In this document: piece after piece, positions 32,170 through 41,100 of the stretch
Layout of the letters: each line of letters starts with the position of its first letter
Numbering within the stretch: position 1 is the first letter of the stretch
From: JANXVY01 sp040080145
Lineage (GTDB): Bacteria; Pseudomonadota; Alphaproteobacteria; Rhizobiales; Hyphomicrobiaceae
Direction of reading: 5' to 3'
DNA length: 52,256 nt
Assembly: GCA_040080145.1 (NCBI GenBank)
Contig: JBEBJA010000088.1
Coordinates: 1 to 52,256, forward strand
Program-made: the position numbers and the translations under genes
Notes under the pieces: generated by a model
Database searches by the model: none
Told to the model about the DNA's origin: nothing
What the model saw: only the letters and a program-made list of their open reading frames with translations

Positions 32170-33018
32170 TCAATCGCGCAGGAGTTCGTTGATGGAGGTT
32201 TTGGAGCGGGTTTGGGCGTCGACGCGCTTGACGATGACGGCGCAGTAGAGGTTGGGGCCGGGCTCGCCGTTGGGGAGGGGTTTGCCGGCCATGGAGCCCG
32301 AGACGACGACCGAATAGGGCGGGACCTTACCGAACATTTTCTCGCCCGTGGAACGGTCGATGATGGTGGTGGACGCGCCGAGGTAGACGCCCATGGACAG
32401 GACGCTGCCTTCGCCGACGTGGACGCCTTCGGCGACCTCGGCGCGGGCACCGATGAAGCAATTGTCCTCGATGATGACGGGATCGGCCTGCAGCGGTTCG
32501 AGGACGCCGCCGATGCCTGCGCCGCCGGAGATGTGGCAGTTCTTGCCGATCTGGGCGCAGGAGCCGACGGTGGCCCAGGTGTCGACCATGGTGCCGCTAT
32601 CGACGTAGGCGCCGACGTTGACGAACGAGGGTAGCAGGATGACGCCGGGGGCGATGTAGGCCGAGCGGCGGACGACGGAGCCAGGCAATGCGCGGAAACC
32701 TGCGGCGCGGAAGTCGGCCTCCGTCATGCCGGCGAATTTGACGGGGACTTTATCCCAGTAGAACGAGCCGCCGGGGCCGCCTGGGATCATCTGGTTGTCG
32801 TTCAGACGGAACGAGAGCAGGACGGCCTTCTTGAGCCACTGATTGACGGACCAGCCTTTTCCGTCTGGGTTGCGCTGGGCAACGCGGAGCTGGCCTTTGT
32901 CGAGCAGGTCCAGCGCCTGCTCAACGCCGACGCGGACCTTGCCGATGGTTGCGAAGTTGAGGGTGTCGCGGGCCTCCCAGGCGGCTTCGATGGTCTTTTG
33001 CAGGTCGGCGTGGGACAT
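32170..33018 (-). CDS. dapD: Tetrahydrodipicolinate N-succinyltransferase
   Basis: The enzyme transfers succinate from succinyl-CoA to tetrahydrodipicolinate. The 282-residue product has the N-terminal helical domain (SHADLQKTIEAAWEARDTLNF) and the left-handed beta-helix of hexapeptide repeats (VNVGAYVDSGTMVDTWATVGSCAQIGKNCHISGG...). The segment GGVLEPLQADPVIIEDNCFIG is typical of DapD. Homotrimer in relatives. It is the first gene of the dapD-orf-dapE unit. Confidence 0.95.
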   Translation of the reverse strand: MSHADLQKTIEAAWEARDTLNFATIGKVRVGVEQALDLLDKGQLRVAQRNPDGKGWSVNQWLKKAVLLSFRLNDNQMIPGGPGGSFYWDKVPVKFAGMTEADFRAAGFRALPGSVVRRSAYIAPGVILLPSFVNVGAYVDSGTMVDTWATVGSCAQIGKNCHISGGAGIGGVLEPLQADPVIIEDNCFIGARAEVAEGVHVGEGSVLSMGVYLGASTTIIDRSTGEKMFGKVPPYSVVVSGSMAGKPLPNGEPGPNLYCAVIVKRVDAQTRSKTSINELLRD

Positions 33019-33146
33019 GGGGGCTCGCTATCAGTGAAATTTCGGGGGAATTGCGCGGTTGTGGCTTGATGCGGATGCCCATGTCAATTGCGAATCAGTT
33101 AGCACTAAATTGCAGTGCACGGCGTTGGCTCAGGGATTTGAGAAAC

Positions 33147-33410
33147 ATGGCGAAATCAGAATCTACCGGTAAGAAGACCGCGTCGGCCGCTTCGAAGGTG
33201 CTGACGAGCAAGACAGCAAGCAAGGGCGAGAAGATGGTTGCGGCGTCGGCCTTGGCGCAGACGAAGTCCAAGGATGTGACCAGCAAAGTGGTCGCGTCTG
33301 CGGCTGCAAAGGTGCTCAAGGATCCAAAGGCCAGCAAGGACGCGAAGTCGGCAGCGGCTTCGGCGCTGACGCAGGCGCCGGCGAAGAAGGCTGCGGCGAA
33401 GAAGAAGTAG
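33147..33410 (+). CDS. Lys/Ala-rich protein with internal repeats (tail copy 0)
   Basis: The ATG at 33147 gives 87 residues. After a short head (MAKSESTGKKTA) come two related units of about 28 residues, one starting ASKVLTSKTASKGEKMVAAS and one starting AAKVLKDPKASKDAKSAAAS, and a basic end (APAKKAAAKKK) like a histone H1 tail. DNA or RNA binding is plausible but not shown. The same sequence, with a few base changes, forms the C-terminus of both HicB proteins downstream (938-base spacing). The gene is followed by a 14-bp perfect hairpin. Confidence 0.65.
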   Translation: MAKSESTGKKTASAASKVLTSKTASKGEKMVAASALAQTKSKDVTSKVVASAAAKVLKDPKASKDAKSAAASALTQAPAKKAAAKKK

Positions 33411-33440
33411 GCACTTCGTTGAACCAAAGCTGATCTGATG

Positions 33441-33470
33441 ATACCGTGTGTAACCTGTTACACACGGTAT
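33441..33470 (+). promoter_or_regulatory. Perfect palindrome before hicA, unit 1 (terminator and/or operator)
   Basis: ATACCGTGTGTAAC (33441-33454) and GTTACACACGGTAT (33457-33470) form a 14-bp stem with a 2-base loop, followed by TTTGTTT. It fits a terminator of the Lys/Ala-rich gene, and its place 16 bases before hicA suits an operator for HicB autoregulation. The sequence cannot decide between these. Confidence 0.7.
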
Positions 33471-33485
33471 TTTGTTTGAGGGCCG

Positions 33486-33683
33486 GTGACGATTGAGCGG
33501 AATAGCCGGGAAATCCTAAAGCGGCTTCGCCGCGAGGGCTGGGTGGATGCCGGGGCAAACGGTTCGCACCACAAGTTGAAGCATCCCGATGGGCGCGTCA
33601 TCATCGTGCCTCATCCCAAGAAAGATTTACCGCTCGGAACTGCGCGCGGAATTGCCAAGCATGCAGGTTGGCTGAAGGAGTAG
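33486..33683 (+). CDS. hicA: HicA-family toxin, unit 1
   Basis: HicA toxins are small double-stranded-RNA-binding-fold mRNA interferases. The 65-residue product (GTG start) has the family pattern with the catalytic His in NGSHHKLKHPDGRVIIVPHPKKDLPLGTARGIAKHAG. It is followed 5 bases later by hicB. The nucleotide sequence appears identical to unit 2 at 34424. Confidence 0.93.
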   Translation: MTIERNSREILKRLRREGWVDAGANGSHHKLKHPDGRVIIVPHPKKDLPLGTARGIAKHAGWLKE

Positions 33684-33688
33684 GCGTC

Positions 33689-34348
33689 ATGAGAACGTAT
33701 TACGCACTGGTCCATAAGGATGCCGGAAGCGCATACGGGATCACCTTTCCCGACTTGCCGGGATGCTTTGGTGCATCGGACGCCGAGGGGGATATTTCGG
33801 AAGCGGCACAGTCTGCGTTGGTGCTGTATGCACAGGATGAGGCGCGTTTGCCTGAGCCGCGGACAATTCCCCAGTTGCAGGCGGATCGTGAGATCAAGCG
33901 CGAATTGGCGGCGGGGGCAATTCTATTGGCCGTCCCGTTGATCGTCGTCGAACGTAAGGCGCGGTATAATGTTATACTTGATGTAGATCTCGTTGCGGGT
34001 GTGGACCAGAAGGCGCGGACGATGGGCATTAGCCGGTCGGAATACTTGGCGGCATCGTTGATAGACCGCCTTTCTGCTCATTCAAAAATCGCTGTTTCGG
34101 GCGGTTCACGATCTATGCCGTCGGCTGCTTCGAAGGTGCTAACGAGCAGGAAGGCGAGCAAGGGCGAGAAGATGGTTGCGGCGTCGGCCTTGGCGCAGAC
34201 GAAGTCCAAGGATGTGACCAGCAAGGTGGTCGCGTCTGCGGCTGCGAAGGTGCTCAAGGATCCAAAGGCCAGCAAGGACGCGAAGTCGGCAGCGGCTTCG
34301 GCGCTGACTCAGGCGCCGGCGAAGAAGGCTGCGGCGAAGAAGAAGTAG
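33689..34348 (+). CDS. hicB: HicB-family antitoxin fused to the Lys/Ala-rich tail, unit 1
   Basis: The ATG at 33689 has GGAG upstream; the product has 219 residues. Residues 1-85 form the HicB RNase H-like fold (YYALVHKDAGSAYGITFPDLPGCFGASD), residues about 94-131 a ribbon-helix-helix DNA-binding domain (VILDVDLVAGVDQKARTMGI). From about 144 the chain is a copy of the Lys/Ala-rich protein (SAASKVLTSRKASKGEKMVA to AKKAAAKKK). Normal HicB proteins end after the DNA-binding domain. HicB should neutralise HicA and repress the operon. The tail could alter DNA binding or stability. The tail's last bases switch to the type of copy 0 (see junction). Confidence 0.9.
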   Translation: MRTYYALVHKDAGSAYGITFPDLPGCFGASDAEGDISEAAQSALVLYAQDEARLPEPRTIPQLQADREIKRELAAGAILLAVPLIVVERKARYNVILDVDLVAGVDQKARTMGISRSEYLAASLIDRLSAHSKIAVSGGSRSMPSAASKVLTSRKASKGEKMVAASALAQTKSKDVTSKVVASAAAKVLKDPKASKDAKSAAASALTQAPAKKAAAKKK

Positions 34349-34378
34349 GCACTTCGTTGAACCAAAGCTGATCTGATG

Positions 34379-34408
34379 ATACCGTGTGTAACCTGTTACA
34401 CACGGTAT
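34379..34408 (+). promoter_or_regulatory. Perfect palindrome before hicA, unit 2
   Basis: Same 14-bp palindrome as at 33441, here directly downstream of the hicB of unit 1. It may stop transcription from unit 1 or regulate unit 2. Confidence 0.7.
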
Positions 34409-34423
34409 TTTGTTTGAGGGCCG

Positions 34424-34621
34424 GTGACGATTGAGCGGAATAGCCGGGAAATCCTAAAGCGGCTTCGCCGCGAGGGCTGGGTGGATGCCGGGGCAAACGG
34501 TTCGCACCACAAGTTGAAGCATCCCGATGGGCGCGTCATCATCGTGCCTCATCCCAAGAAAGATTTACCGCTCGGAACTGCGCGCGGAATTGCCAAGCAT
34601 GCAGGTTGGCTGAAGGAGTAG
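34424..34621 (+). CDS. hicA: HicA-family toxin, unit 2
   Basis: Identical 65-residue product to unit 1, with the same GTG start and the GSHHKL active-site region. It is followed by hicB 5 bases later. Two identical toxin genes would double the dose; either copy may be neutralised by either HicB. Confidence 0.92.
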   Translation: MTIERNSREILKRLRREGWVDAGANGSHHKLKHPDGRVIIVPHPKKDLPLGTARGIAKHAGWLKE

Positions 34622-34626
34622 GCGTC

Positions 34627-35286
34627 ATGAGAACGTATTACGCACTGGTCCATAAGGATGCCGGAAGCGCATACGGGATCACCTTTCCCGACTTGCCGGG
34701 ATGCTTTGGTGCATCGGACGCCGAGGGGGATATTTCGGAAGCGGCACAGTCTGCGTTGGTGCTGTATGCACAGGATGAGGCGCGTTTGCCTGAGCCGCGG
34801 ACAATTCCCCAGTTGCAGGCGGATCGTGAGATCAAGCGCGAATTGGCGGCGGGGGCAATTCTATTGGCCGTCCCGTTGATCGTCGTCGAACGTAAGGCGC
34901 GGTATAATGTTATACTTGATGTAGATCTCGTTGCGGGTGTGGACCAGAAGGCGCGGACGATGGGCATTAGCCGGTCGGAATACTTGGCGGCATCGTTGAT
35001 AGACCGCCTTTCTGCTCATTCAAAAATCGCTGTTTCGGGCGGTTCACGATCTATGCCGTCGGCTGCTTCGAAGGTGCTAACGAGCAGGAAGGCGAGCAAG
35101 GGCGAGAAGATGGTTGCGGCGTCGGCCTTGGCGCAGACGAAGTCCAAGGATGTGACCAGCAAGGTGGTCGCGTCTGCGGCTGCGAAGGTGCTCAAGGATC
35201 CAAAGGCCAGCAAGGACGCGAAGTCGGCAGCGGCTTCGGCGCTGACTCAGGCGCCGGCGAAGAAGGCTGCGGCGAAGAAGAAGTAG
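34627..35286 (+). CDS. hicB: HicB-family antitoxin fused to the Lys/Ala-rich tail, unit 2
   Basis: Identical 219-residue product to unit 1, ending in AKKAAAKKK. In contrast to unit 1, the sequence after its stop (GCAAATTTGGCGG) is the likely original 3' flank of the fused gene. GGCAAAT / ATTTGCC (35286-35328) then a GATTTTTG run may be a weak terminator. Confidence 0.9.
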   Translation: MRTYYALVHKDAGSAYGITFPDLPGCFGASDAEGDISEAAQSALVLYAQDEARLPEPRTIPQLQADREIKRELAAGAILLAVPLIVVERKARYNVILDVDLVAGVDQKARTMGISRSEYLAASLIDRLSAHSKIAVSGGSRSMPSAASKVLTSRKASKGEKMVAASALAQTKSKDVTSKVVASAAAKVLKDPKASKDAKSAAASALTQAPAKKAAAKKK

Positions 35287-35333
35287 GCAAATTTGGCGGT
35301 CACTTAGACAGCGAACGGCAGATTTGCCGATTT

Positions 35334-35368
35334 TTGTCGTGGGTGGCCGCCTTCGCGGCCATGACGAA
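35334..35368. repeat. Dispersed GTGGCCGCC hairpin repeat
   Basis: TTGTCGTGGGTGGCCGCC and CGCGGCCATGACGAA form a GGCCGC-CTTC-GCGGCC hairpin flanked by conserved bases, the same as at 37994-38028 and, interrupted, at 18079. It lies in the gap between convergent genes. Confidence 0.85.
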
Positions 35369-35386
35369 CATGGGTGAAATTCTCAG

Positions 35387-37834
35387 CTAATTAAGCGGTT
35401 TCAGGTCTTTGCTGATGAGGCCGGTGAGGATGGGGTGGCCGTTTGGGGCGAAGCGGAAGTCACCGTAGGCTGCGGATTGGAATTTTTGGCTGTCGCCTTC
35501 CTTGAAGTGGTAGGCGTCGGTGCCGACGATCCAGGTGCCGGATTTTTTGGTGAGCGCAATCAGGACTTCGCCGGGACCAAGCGCTGGGCCTTGGGTTGCG
35601 AGGCGGTCGAAGGTTGCGATGTTATTGGCGTCTAGCTTTGCGATGATGGTTTGCTCGGGCAGGCCTGCTTTGTTCAGGTCGAGCCGGGCGTCGTTGGCTA
35701 AGGCAAAGCGCAAGGTCATGTAATCGCCTTGCATGAGCGAGCGCGGATCGACGGGGGCGAGGGCCAGGAGGGCGCGCTGGCCGGAGTTGATGATCGACGA
35801 ATACTTCCAGACCGATGTACCAGCGAGAGCTGCGATGATGGCGAGGCCTGCCAGGGTCATGGGGGTGGCGAAGGTGCGCGCTGCTGGTGGCTGGGGATCG
35901 GCGGCCGGGGGGAGCGCTGGGAGATGGACGCCGCTCAATAAGGTTGCTGCGCCGACGAGCAGACCGGCACCGAAGAGGGTCGCGCCTTTCATCCAAAGTG
36001 GCATGGATAGGGCGTAATAGGTTTCGCCGACGATCCATAGGATGGCGGCGACGGATGCTAAGGCAAGGCGGTTTCGGCCGGTGATGAGGGCAACTGCGCC
36101 GATGACGAGAACGGGGCCGAGCGTTGGGGTGAGGTAGCTCAGCACGAGGGCTGCCAGGGCAAGGGCGATGCCGGCCGGGGACTTCATTGCGGGGATGTTT
36201 GAGATGGTGAGGGCCGCGGCGGCCAGCGCCATCGTGACGGACACGGCGGTCATGAAGGTTGCTTGGAAGACGAAGCCGTTCGGAACGGCGATCTGGTGGT
36301 GGGTCCAGCCCATGTAGCCGCCCAACATGAAGGATGGGCCGGAGAGGAGTGACAGGCTCAGAAGGGCAGCGATGATCGCGCCGGTTGCAAGGGCCGGGAT
36401 GGGGTCGCCTTGTTCGCTGGCGGCGCTTGGTCGGGGCGAGAGGAGGCCACTTATGCCGATGGCCCAGAGCACGATGATGATGCTCCAGCCGAGGGGAGAG
36501 ACGAGGGATGCTACTGATCCGCCTGCAGCAAACAGGACCAGCGCGGCTGCGAGCGCGCCAAGGACCGTGCTGATCCAGCGATTGTTGAAGGCGAAGGCGA
36601 GGCCAACGGCTGCGGCGCTCAACAAGAGGCTTGCAGCGCGCAGGGGCATGTCGCGGTAGAGGGCGAAGGCAAGCAGGGCGATGCCGATGGTGAGAATGGT
36701 GACGCAGAACTGGCGCATGAACGTGCCAGTGGCGATTGTTCGCAAGGCGGTTCCGGCCGCGCCGAGGATGATGGCCGCGCCGATGTAGGTGCCGGGGCCT
36801 TCGAACAGGACTTTGCCGAAGGCGATGCCGAGAACAACGATCAAGGGAATCGTGGCGAATATCGCGCCGAGGGTGCTCAGGACGGCGAGGGGCCAGTGGC
36901 GGCCGTCGCTGGCGGTGGTGCCCAGTTTGGCGTTGAGAGCGGAGACGGTGGGGTCGTCTTCGGCGATGGCGAGGATAGCTTTGACGCTGCCGGCGACGAT
37001 GGCCATCGACAAAATGCCGATCAGGAGCCAGGTGCCGAGGCCGGAATTGTGGCCTGAGGTTATGGCGCGGATCATGCCGCCTATCAGCAGGGTGTCGATG
37101 GCGAGGGCGGCGATGGTCAGGGCCAGGAGATCAACGGGCCGAACGCTGGCGATGAGAAAGGCGATGCCGCCGCATGCAAGCAGGCCTAGCAGGTAGCGCG
37201 CGGGGGATAAGCCGAACAGGCCGGTCAAGGCTGTTCCGGTGATGGCGATGAAGCCGAGGGCTACGGCAAAGCGAAACGACCAGCGCGAGGTGCCGAGTTC
37301 GGAGCGGCCAGTGGTGCCGGGCAACAGTGCGAGGATGAGGGCCGCGGACAGGATCCAGGAGACATAGACCGAGGTGGAGGACGTTGCGGCCGTGAATGAC
37401 CTGCCGGAGGTCTGGTGTAGCCAGAGTTGGACCCCAGTCATGGCGACGAGCGACCAGGGCATCCAGAGGGCGTCGGAGCGGGAGGCGATGGCAAAAGGTA
37501 GCGTCGCGATGGCCCAGGCGGCGAACAGTTGCCAGGGGTCGGCACCGGTCTGGAAGATCTGGCCGATGAGGGCGAAGAGGCCCCCGGTTGCGGCGAAGGC
37601 GACAATCAGGCCAGGGGTGCGGAGGCTTTGCCTGATCAAGCTGGCGGCGCATCCGGCCAGCAAAGCGCCGCCGACGAGGGCGAACTGGCCGGGGCGACCG
37701 ATCGTGTCCCAATTGGCGGCAATGGCGAGGATCATCCCGAAGGCCAGGAGTGCCGCTGCGATGGAGAGGGCGGTCGCCTGGAACCACGCGGCGTCGTCCC
37801 ACTTGTTCAAGCTCGTCCGGACATGGGAGGGCAT
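35387..37834 (-). CDS. DUF2157/GDYXXLXY multi-pass membrane protein
   Basis: The ATG at 37834 gives 815 residues; a GTG 21 bases further up (37855) is also possible. The N-terminus (LNKWDDAAWFQATALSIAAALLAFGMILAIAANWDTIG) is of the DUF2157 type. About 20 membrane segments follow. The C-terminal part carries GDYMTLRFALAN, the GDYXXLXY motif, in a soluble periplasmic domain. Two families that are often adjacent genes are fused here. The role is unknown; no catalytic residue is visible. Confidence 0.85.
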   Translation of the reverse strand: MPSHVRTSLNKWDDAAWFQATALSIAAALLAFGMILAIAANWDTIGRPGQFALVGGALLAGCAASLIRQSLRTPGLIVAFAATGGLFALIGQIFQTGADPWQLFAAWAIATLPFAIASRSDALWMPWSLVAMTGVQLWLHQTSGRSFTAATSSTSVYVSWILSAALILALLPGTTGRSELGTSRWSFRFAVALGFIAITGTALTGLFGLSPARYLLGLLACGGIAFLIASVRPVDLLALTIAALAIDTLLIGGMIRAITSGHNSGLGTWLLIGILSMAIVAGSVKAILAIAEDDPTVSALNAKLGTTASDGRHWPLAVLSTLGAIFATIPLIVVLGIAFGKVLFEGPGTYIGAAIILGAAGTALRTIATGTFMRQFCVTILTIGIALLAFALYRDMPLRAASLLLSAAAVGLAFAFNNRWISTVLGALAAALVLFAAGGSVASLVSPLGWSIIIVLWAIGISGLLSPRPSAASEQGDPIPALATGAIIAALLSLSLLSGPSFMLGGYMGWTHHQIAVPNGFVFQATFMTAVSVTMALAAAALTISNIPAMKSPAGIALALAALVLSYLTPTLGPVLVIGAVALITGRNRLALASVAAILWIVGETYYALSMPLWMKGATLFGAGLLVGAATLLSGVHLPALPPAADPQPPAARTFATPMTLAGLAIIAALAGTSVWKYSSIINSGQRALLALAPVDPRSLMQGDYMTLRFALANDARLDLNKAGLPEQTIIAKLDANNIATFDRLATQGPALGPGEVLIALTKKSGTWIVGTDAYHFKEGDSQKFQSAAYGDFRFAPNGHPILTGLISKDLKPLN

Positions 37835-37993
37835 GGGCAATGTCTCTGTGACCACAACACGTTGGTTGGCAGTATAGTGATTGCGGTTGAAGATTAGGTT
37901 TATCTCAGGGCTAAGTGGCTTTGGATGCAGCGATTTGCTGGAATTTGCTGATCGGTCAGCCGTTCTGCATAGAAGCGCCTTTCGTGTGGAGGT

Positions 37994-38028
37994 TTGTCGT
38001 GGGTGGCCGCCTTCGCGGCCATGACGAA
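37994..38028. repeat. Dispersed GTGGCCGCC hairpin repeat
   Basis: Identical core to the copy at 35334 (TTGTCGTGGGTGGCCGCC ... GCGGCCATGACGAA). It lies in the 349-base gap between the divergent DUF2157 gene and smc, where no gene is seen. Confidence 0.85.
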
Positions 38029-38183
38029 AGGGGTGGGGTGCTAAGCAAGTCGAGTGCGGATTTTTTATGGGCGGCCAGCCGTCGTGGCTTCAATGCGACG
38101 AGGGGATGATTTTGCACCTGGGATCGAATCGGGCCAGAATGTTGCTGCAACTTTTGTGTGGCGGCGGACGACTAGGATGACCG

Positions 38184-41100
38184 ATGCAGATTACGCGCCT
38201 GCGGATCGTGGGCTTCAAATCGTTTGTAGAGCCAACCGAGCTGTTGATCGAGCGCGGGCTGACCGGCGTTGTCGGGCCGAACGGGTGCGGAAAGTCGAAC
38301 CTCCTGGAGAGCCTGCGCTGGGTGATGGGCGAGACCTCGCACAAGTCGATGCGGGCGGCGTCGATGGACGATGTGATCTTTGCGGGCACGAATACGCGGC
38401 CGGCGCGGAATGCCGCCGAGGTGACAATCTTTCTCGACAACAAGGAGCGTAAGGCACCGGTCGAGTTCAACGACCGGGACGTGATCGAGATCACGCGGCG
38501 GATCGAGCGTGAGGCGGGGTCGGCATATCGCATCAACGGGACCGAAGCGCGGGCACGCGACGTCAAGATCCTGTTTGAGGATGCAGCAACCGGGGCGCGG
38601 TCGCCGGCATTGGTGCGGCAGGGGCAGATCGGGGAGATCGTCAACGCCAAGCCCGAAAACCGGCGGCGGATTTTGGAAGATGCGGCTGGCGTTGCCGGGC
38701 TGCATTCGCGGCGGCATGAGGCGGACTTGCGGCTTAAGGCGGCAGAGGGAAATCTAGCACGGCTTGGCGATTTGATGGGGAGCCTCACGTCTCAGATGGA
38801 GGCGTTGAAACGGCAGGCGCGGGCTGCCAAGCGATACAAGGAGCTGTCGGGCGAGATCCGGCGCTGCGAGGCGCTGTTTCACTATGTGTCGTGGCGGGAA
38901 TCGCACGGTTTGGTGGAGCGTGAGGAGGCGGCCTTGCGGGACGTGCTGGTGGCACTGGCGGAGGCGACGCAGGCCGAAGCCAAGGCGTTGCGGGACGAGG
39001 CGGAGTTCAGCGCGCTGTTGCAGCCGTTGCGGGACGAGGAGGCGGTGAGGGCTGCAATTCTCGCTAGGCTGCGGCATGCGCTCGAAAACTTTGACCGTGA
39101 GGCGCAGCGGTCGGCGGAACGGGCGGCTGAGTTGAAGGCGCGGTCGGAGCAGACGGCCAAGGACATTGCGCGCGAAGATGAGTTACTCGACGAGTGTAAG
39201 GCGACGCTGGGGCGATTGCAGGCGGAGGCGGACAAACTCGCGGCTAGCGACGAGGGTTATGATGGGGCGGACGAGGACGCACGCGAGCGGTTGAGTGCGG
39301 CGGAAACGGCACTGCGGACGGCGGAGGCGCGGCTGTCGGCGCAGACAAACCGGGTGGCTGAGGCGCGGGCGCAGAAGAAGAGCATGGAGGCGAACCGGGT
39401 CGAGCGGACCGAGTTGGTGGCGCGGATGGGGCGGCAGATCCAAGCGTTGGCCGAGCAGATGCGCGAAGTGACGGCGCGGGCCCCAGATAGCCTCAAGCTG
39501 GCGGAGTTGACAAAGGCCGGGCAGGCGTTGGCGGGGCGTCTGGAAAGTGTCGAGGCTGAAACGGCTGAGGCAGAGGCCTTGGTGCGGGAGTTGGCCGGAA
39601 GCGTCAAGGCGGCCCGGGAGATTGCTGCGAAGGCGCGGCTCGACATGAATGCTGTGCGCATCGAGCGGGAGACGCTCGCGAAGCTGCTGGTGCCGACGAA
39701 TGCGGCGGGGCTGCCTGCCATTGTCGATCATGTGAAAGTTTCGCCGGGCTATGAGACGGCGCTTGGCGCGTCGCTTGGCGATGATCTGGAGGCGTCACTC
39801 GATCCTAAGGCGAGTGTGCATTGGTTGCATCTCGATATGAGTGAGGAGGGGCAGGGGTTGCCTGCCGATGTGGAGCCGTTGCTGCTGCATGTGAAAGGGC
39901 CGCCAGCCCTGACGCGGCGGTTGCGGCAGATCGGGATTGTGACGCGCGATCAAGGCCACCGGTTGCAGATGGCGTTGAAACCAGGGCAGCGGCTGGTGTC
40001 CAAGGCTGGCGATCTGTGGCGCTGGGATGGGTTTGTGGCAGCGTCGGATGGGGCGACACCGGCGGCCGTCCGTTTGGCCGAGCGCAACCGGCTAGACGGT
40101 TTGGCTGAGCGGGAACGTGAGGTCAGTGCGCTGGCGGAGACGGCGGCGCGAGAGGAAGTGGAGGTTAATGCCGCGCTCGCTGGGGCCGAGGCGCGGGAGC
40201 GGGCGTTGCGGGCGGAGTGGCGTGAGACGCAGGTCAAGCTGGCTCTGACGCGGGATCAGTTGACGGTCGTCGAACGGGCGGCGCGCGATACGCAGGCCAA
40301 ATTGGCGGGACTGGTCGAGGCGAAGGAGCGGGCCGAGGACGACTTGGTCGACGCGCATTCAAAGCTCGACGAGCTAACGATTACGCTCGATCTGATGGAG
40401 GAAGCGGAGGATGCCGCGCCTGAACTGGGGCTGGCAGAGGCTGCGGCTTCCAAGGCGCGGTCGGTGGTGGCGGATGCGCGGCAGGCGGCGACCCAGTTGA
40501 TCCGCGAGCGGCAGGTCCGGCGCGAGCGTCAGACCGGGTTGCGCGAGGAATTGCAGCGCTGGACGACGCGGCAGACGGCGGCTGCGGCGCAGGTTGCAGT
40601 GCTGCGGGAGCGGTTGCCCGAGTTGCGGTCGGAGATGGCGGCGCTTGCCGATTTGCCGGGGTTGATTGCCGATCAGCGGCAGAAGTTGATGAACGAGCTG
40701 GCCGATGTCGAGGAGGCGCGGAGGCAGGCTGCGGACCAGTTTCAGCGGGCAGAGACGTCGTTCCGGGAAGCTGTGGTGGCGCTGAAGACGGCGCAGGCCG
40801 ATGTGGGGCATCACCGCGAAGGGCGGGCCCGGCATGAGGCGAAGCTCGAGGCGGCGCGGGTGCGGCGCAGCGAAGATGTGCGGCGCGCAAGGGAAGCGCT
40901 CGATTGTGATCCAGAGGCCTGTCTTGGGCTGGCGAATGTTGTGCCCGATGCGCCGTTGCCGCCGCCAATTGAGCTGGACCGGCAGTTGACGCGGCTGAAG
41001 GGGGATCGCGAGCGGCTGGGCGGGGTTAACCTGCAGGCGGATGACGAGCTGGAGGGGCTTACGGCGCAGGTTGGGTTTATGGCTGCGGAAGTGGCGGACG

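Larger units (their letters stand above)
33411..35286 (+). repeat. Tandem duplication of a 938-base hicAB unit
   Basis: 33411-34348 and 34349-35286 appear identical, including the palindrome, hicA, hicB and the tail. The third, more diverged tail copy is in the gene at 33147-33410. The sequence after unit 2 (GCAAATTTGG) differs from that after unit 1 and after copy 0 (GCACTTCGTT). The duplication is recent or an assembly artefact. Confidence 0.95.

Noticed and set aside
33147..33410. A true histone-like HU/IHF protein
   Set aside because: No HU fold; only low-complexity Lys/Ala repeats.
33411..35286. CRISPR-like array in the direct repeats
   Set aside because: The repeats are two 938-base units with genes, not short repeats with unique spacers.
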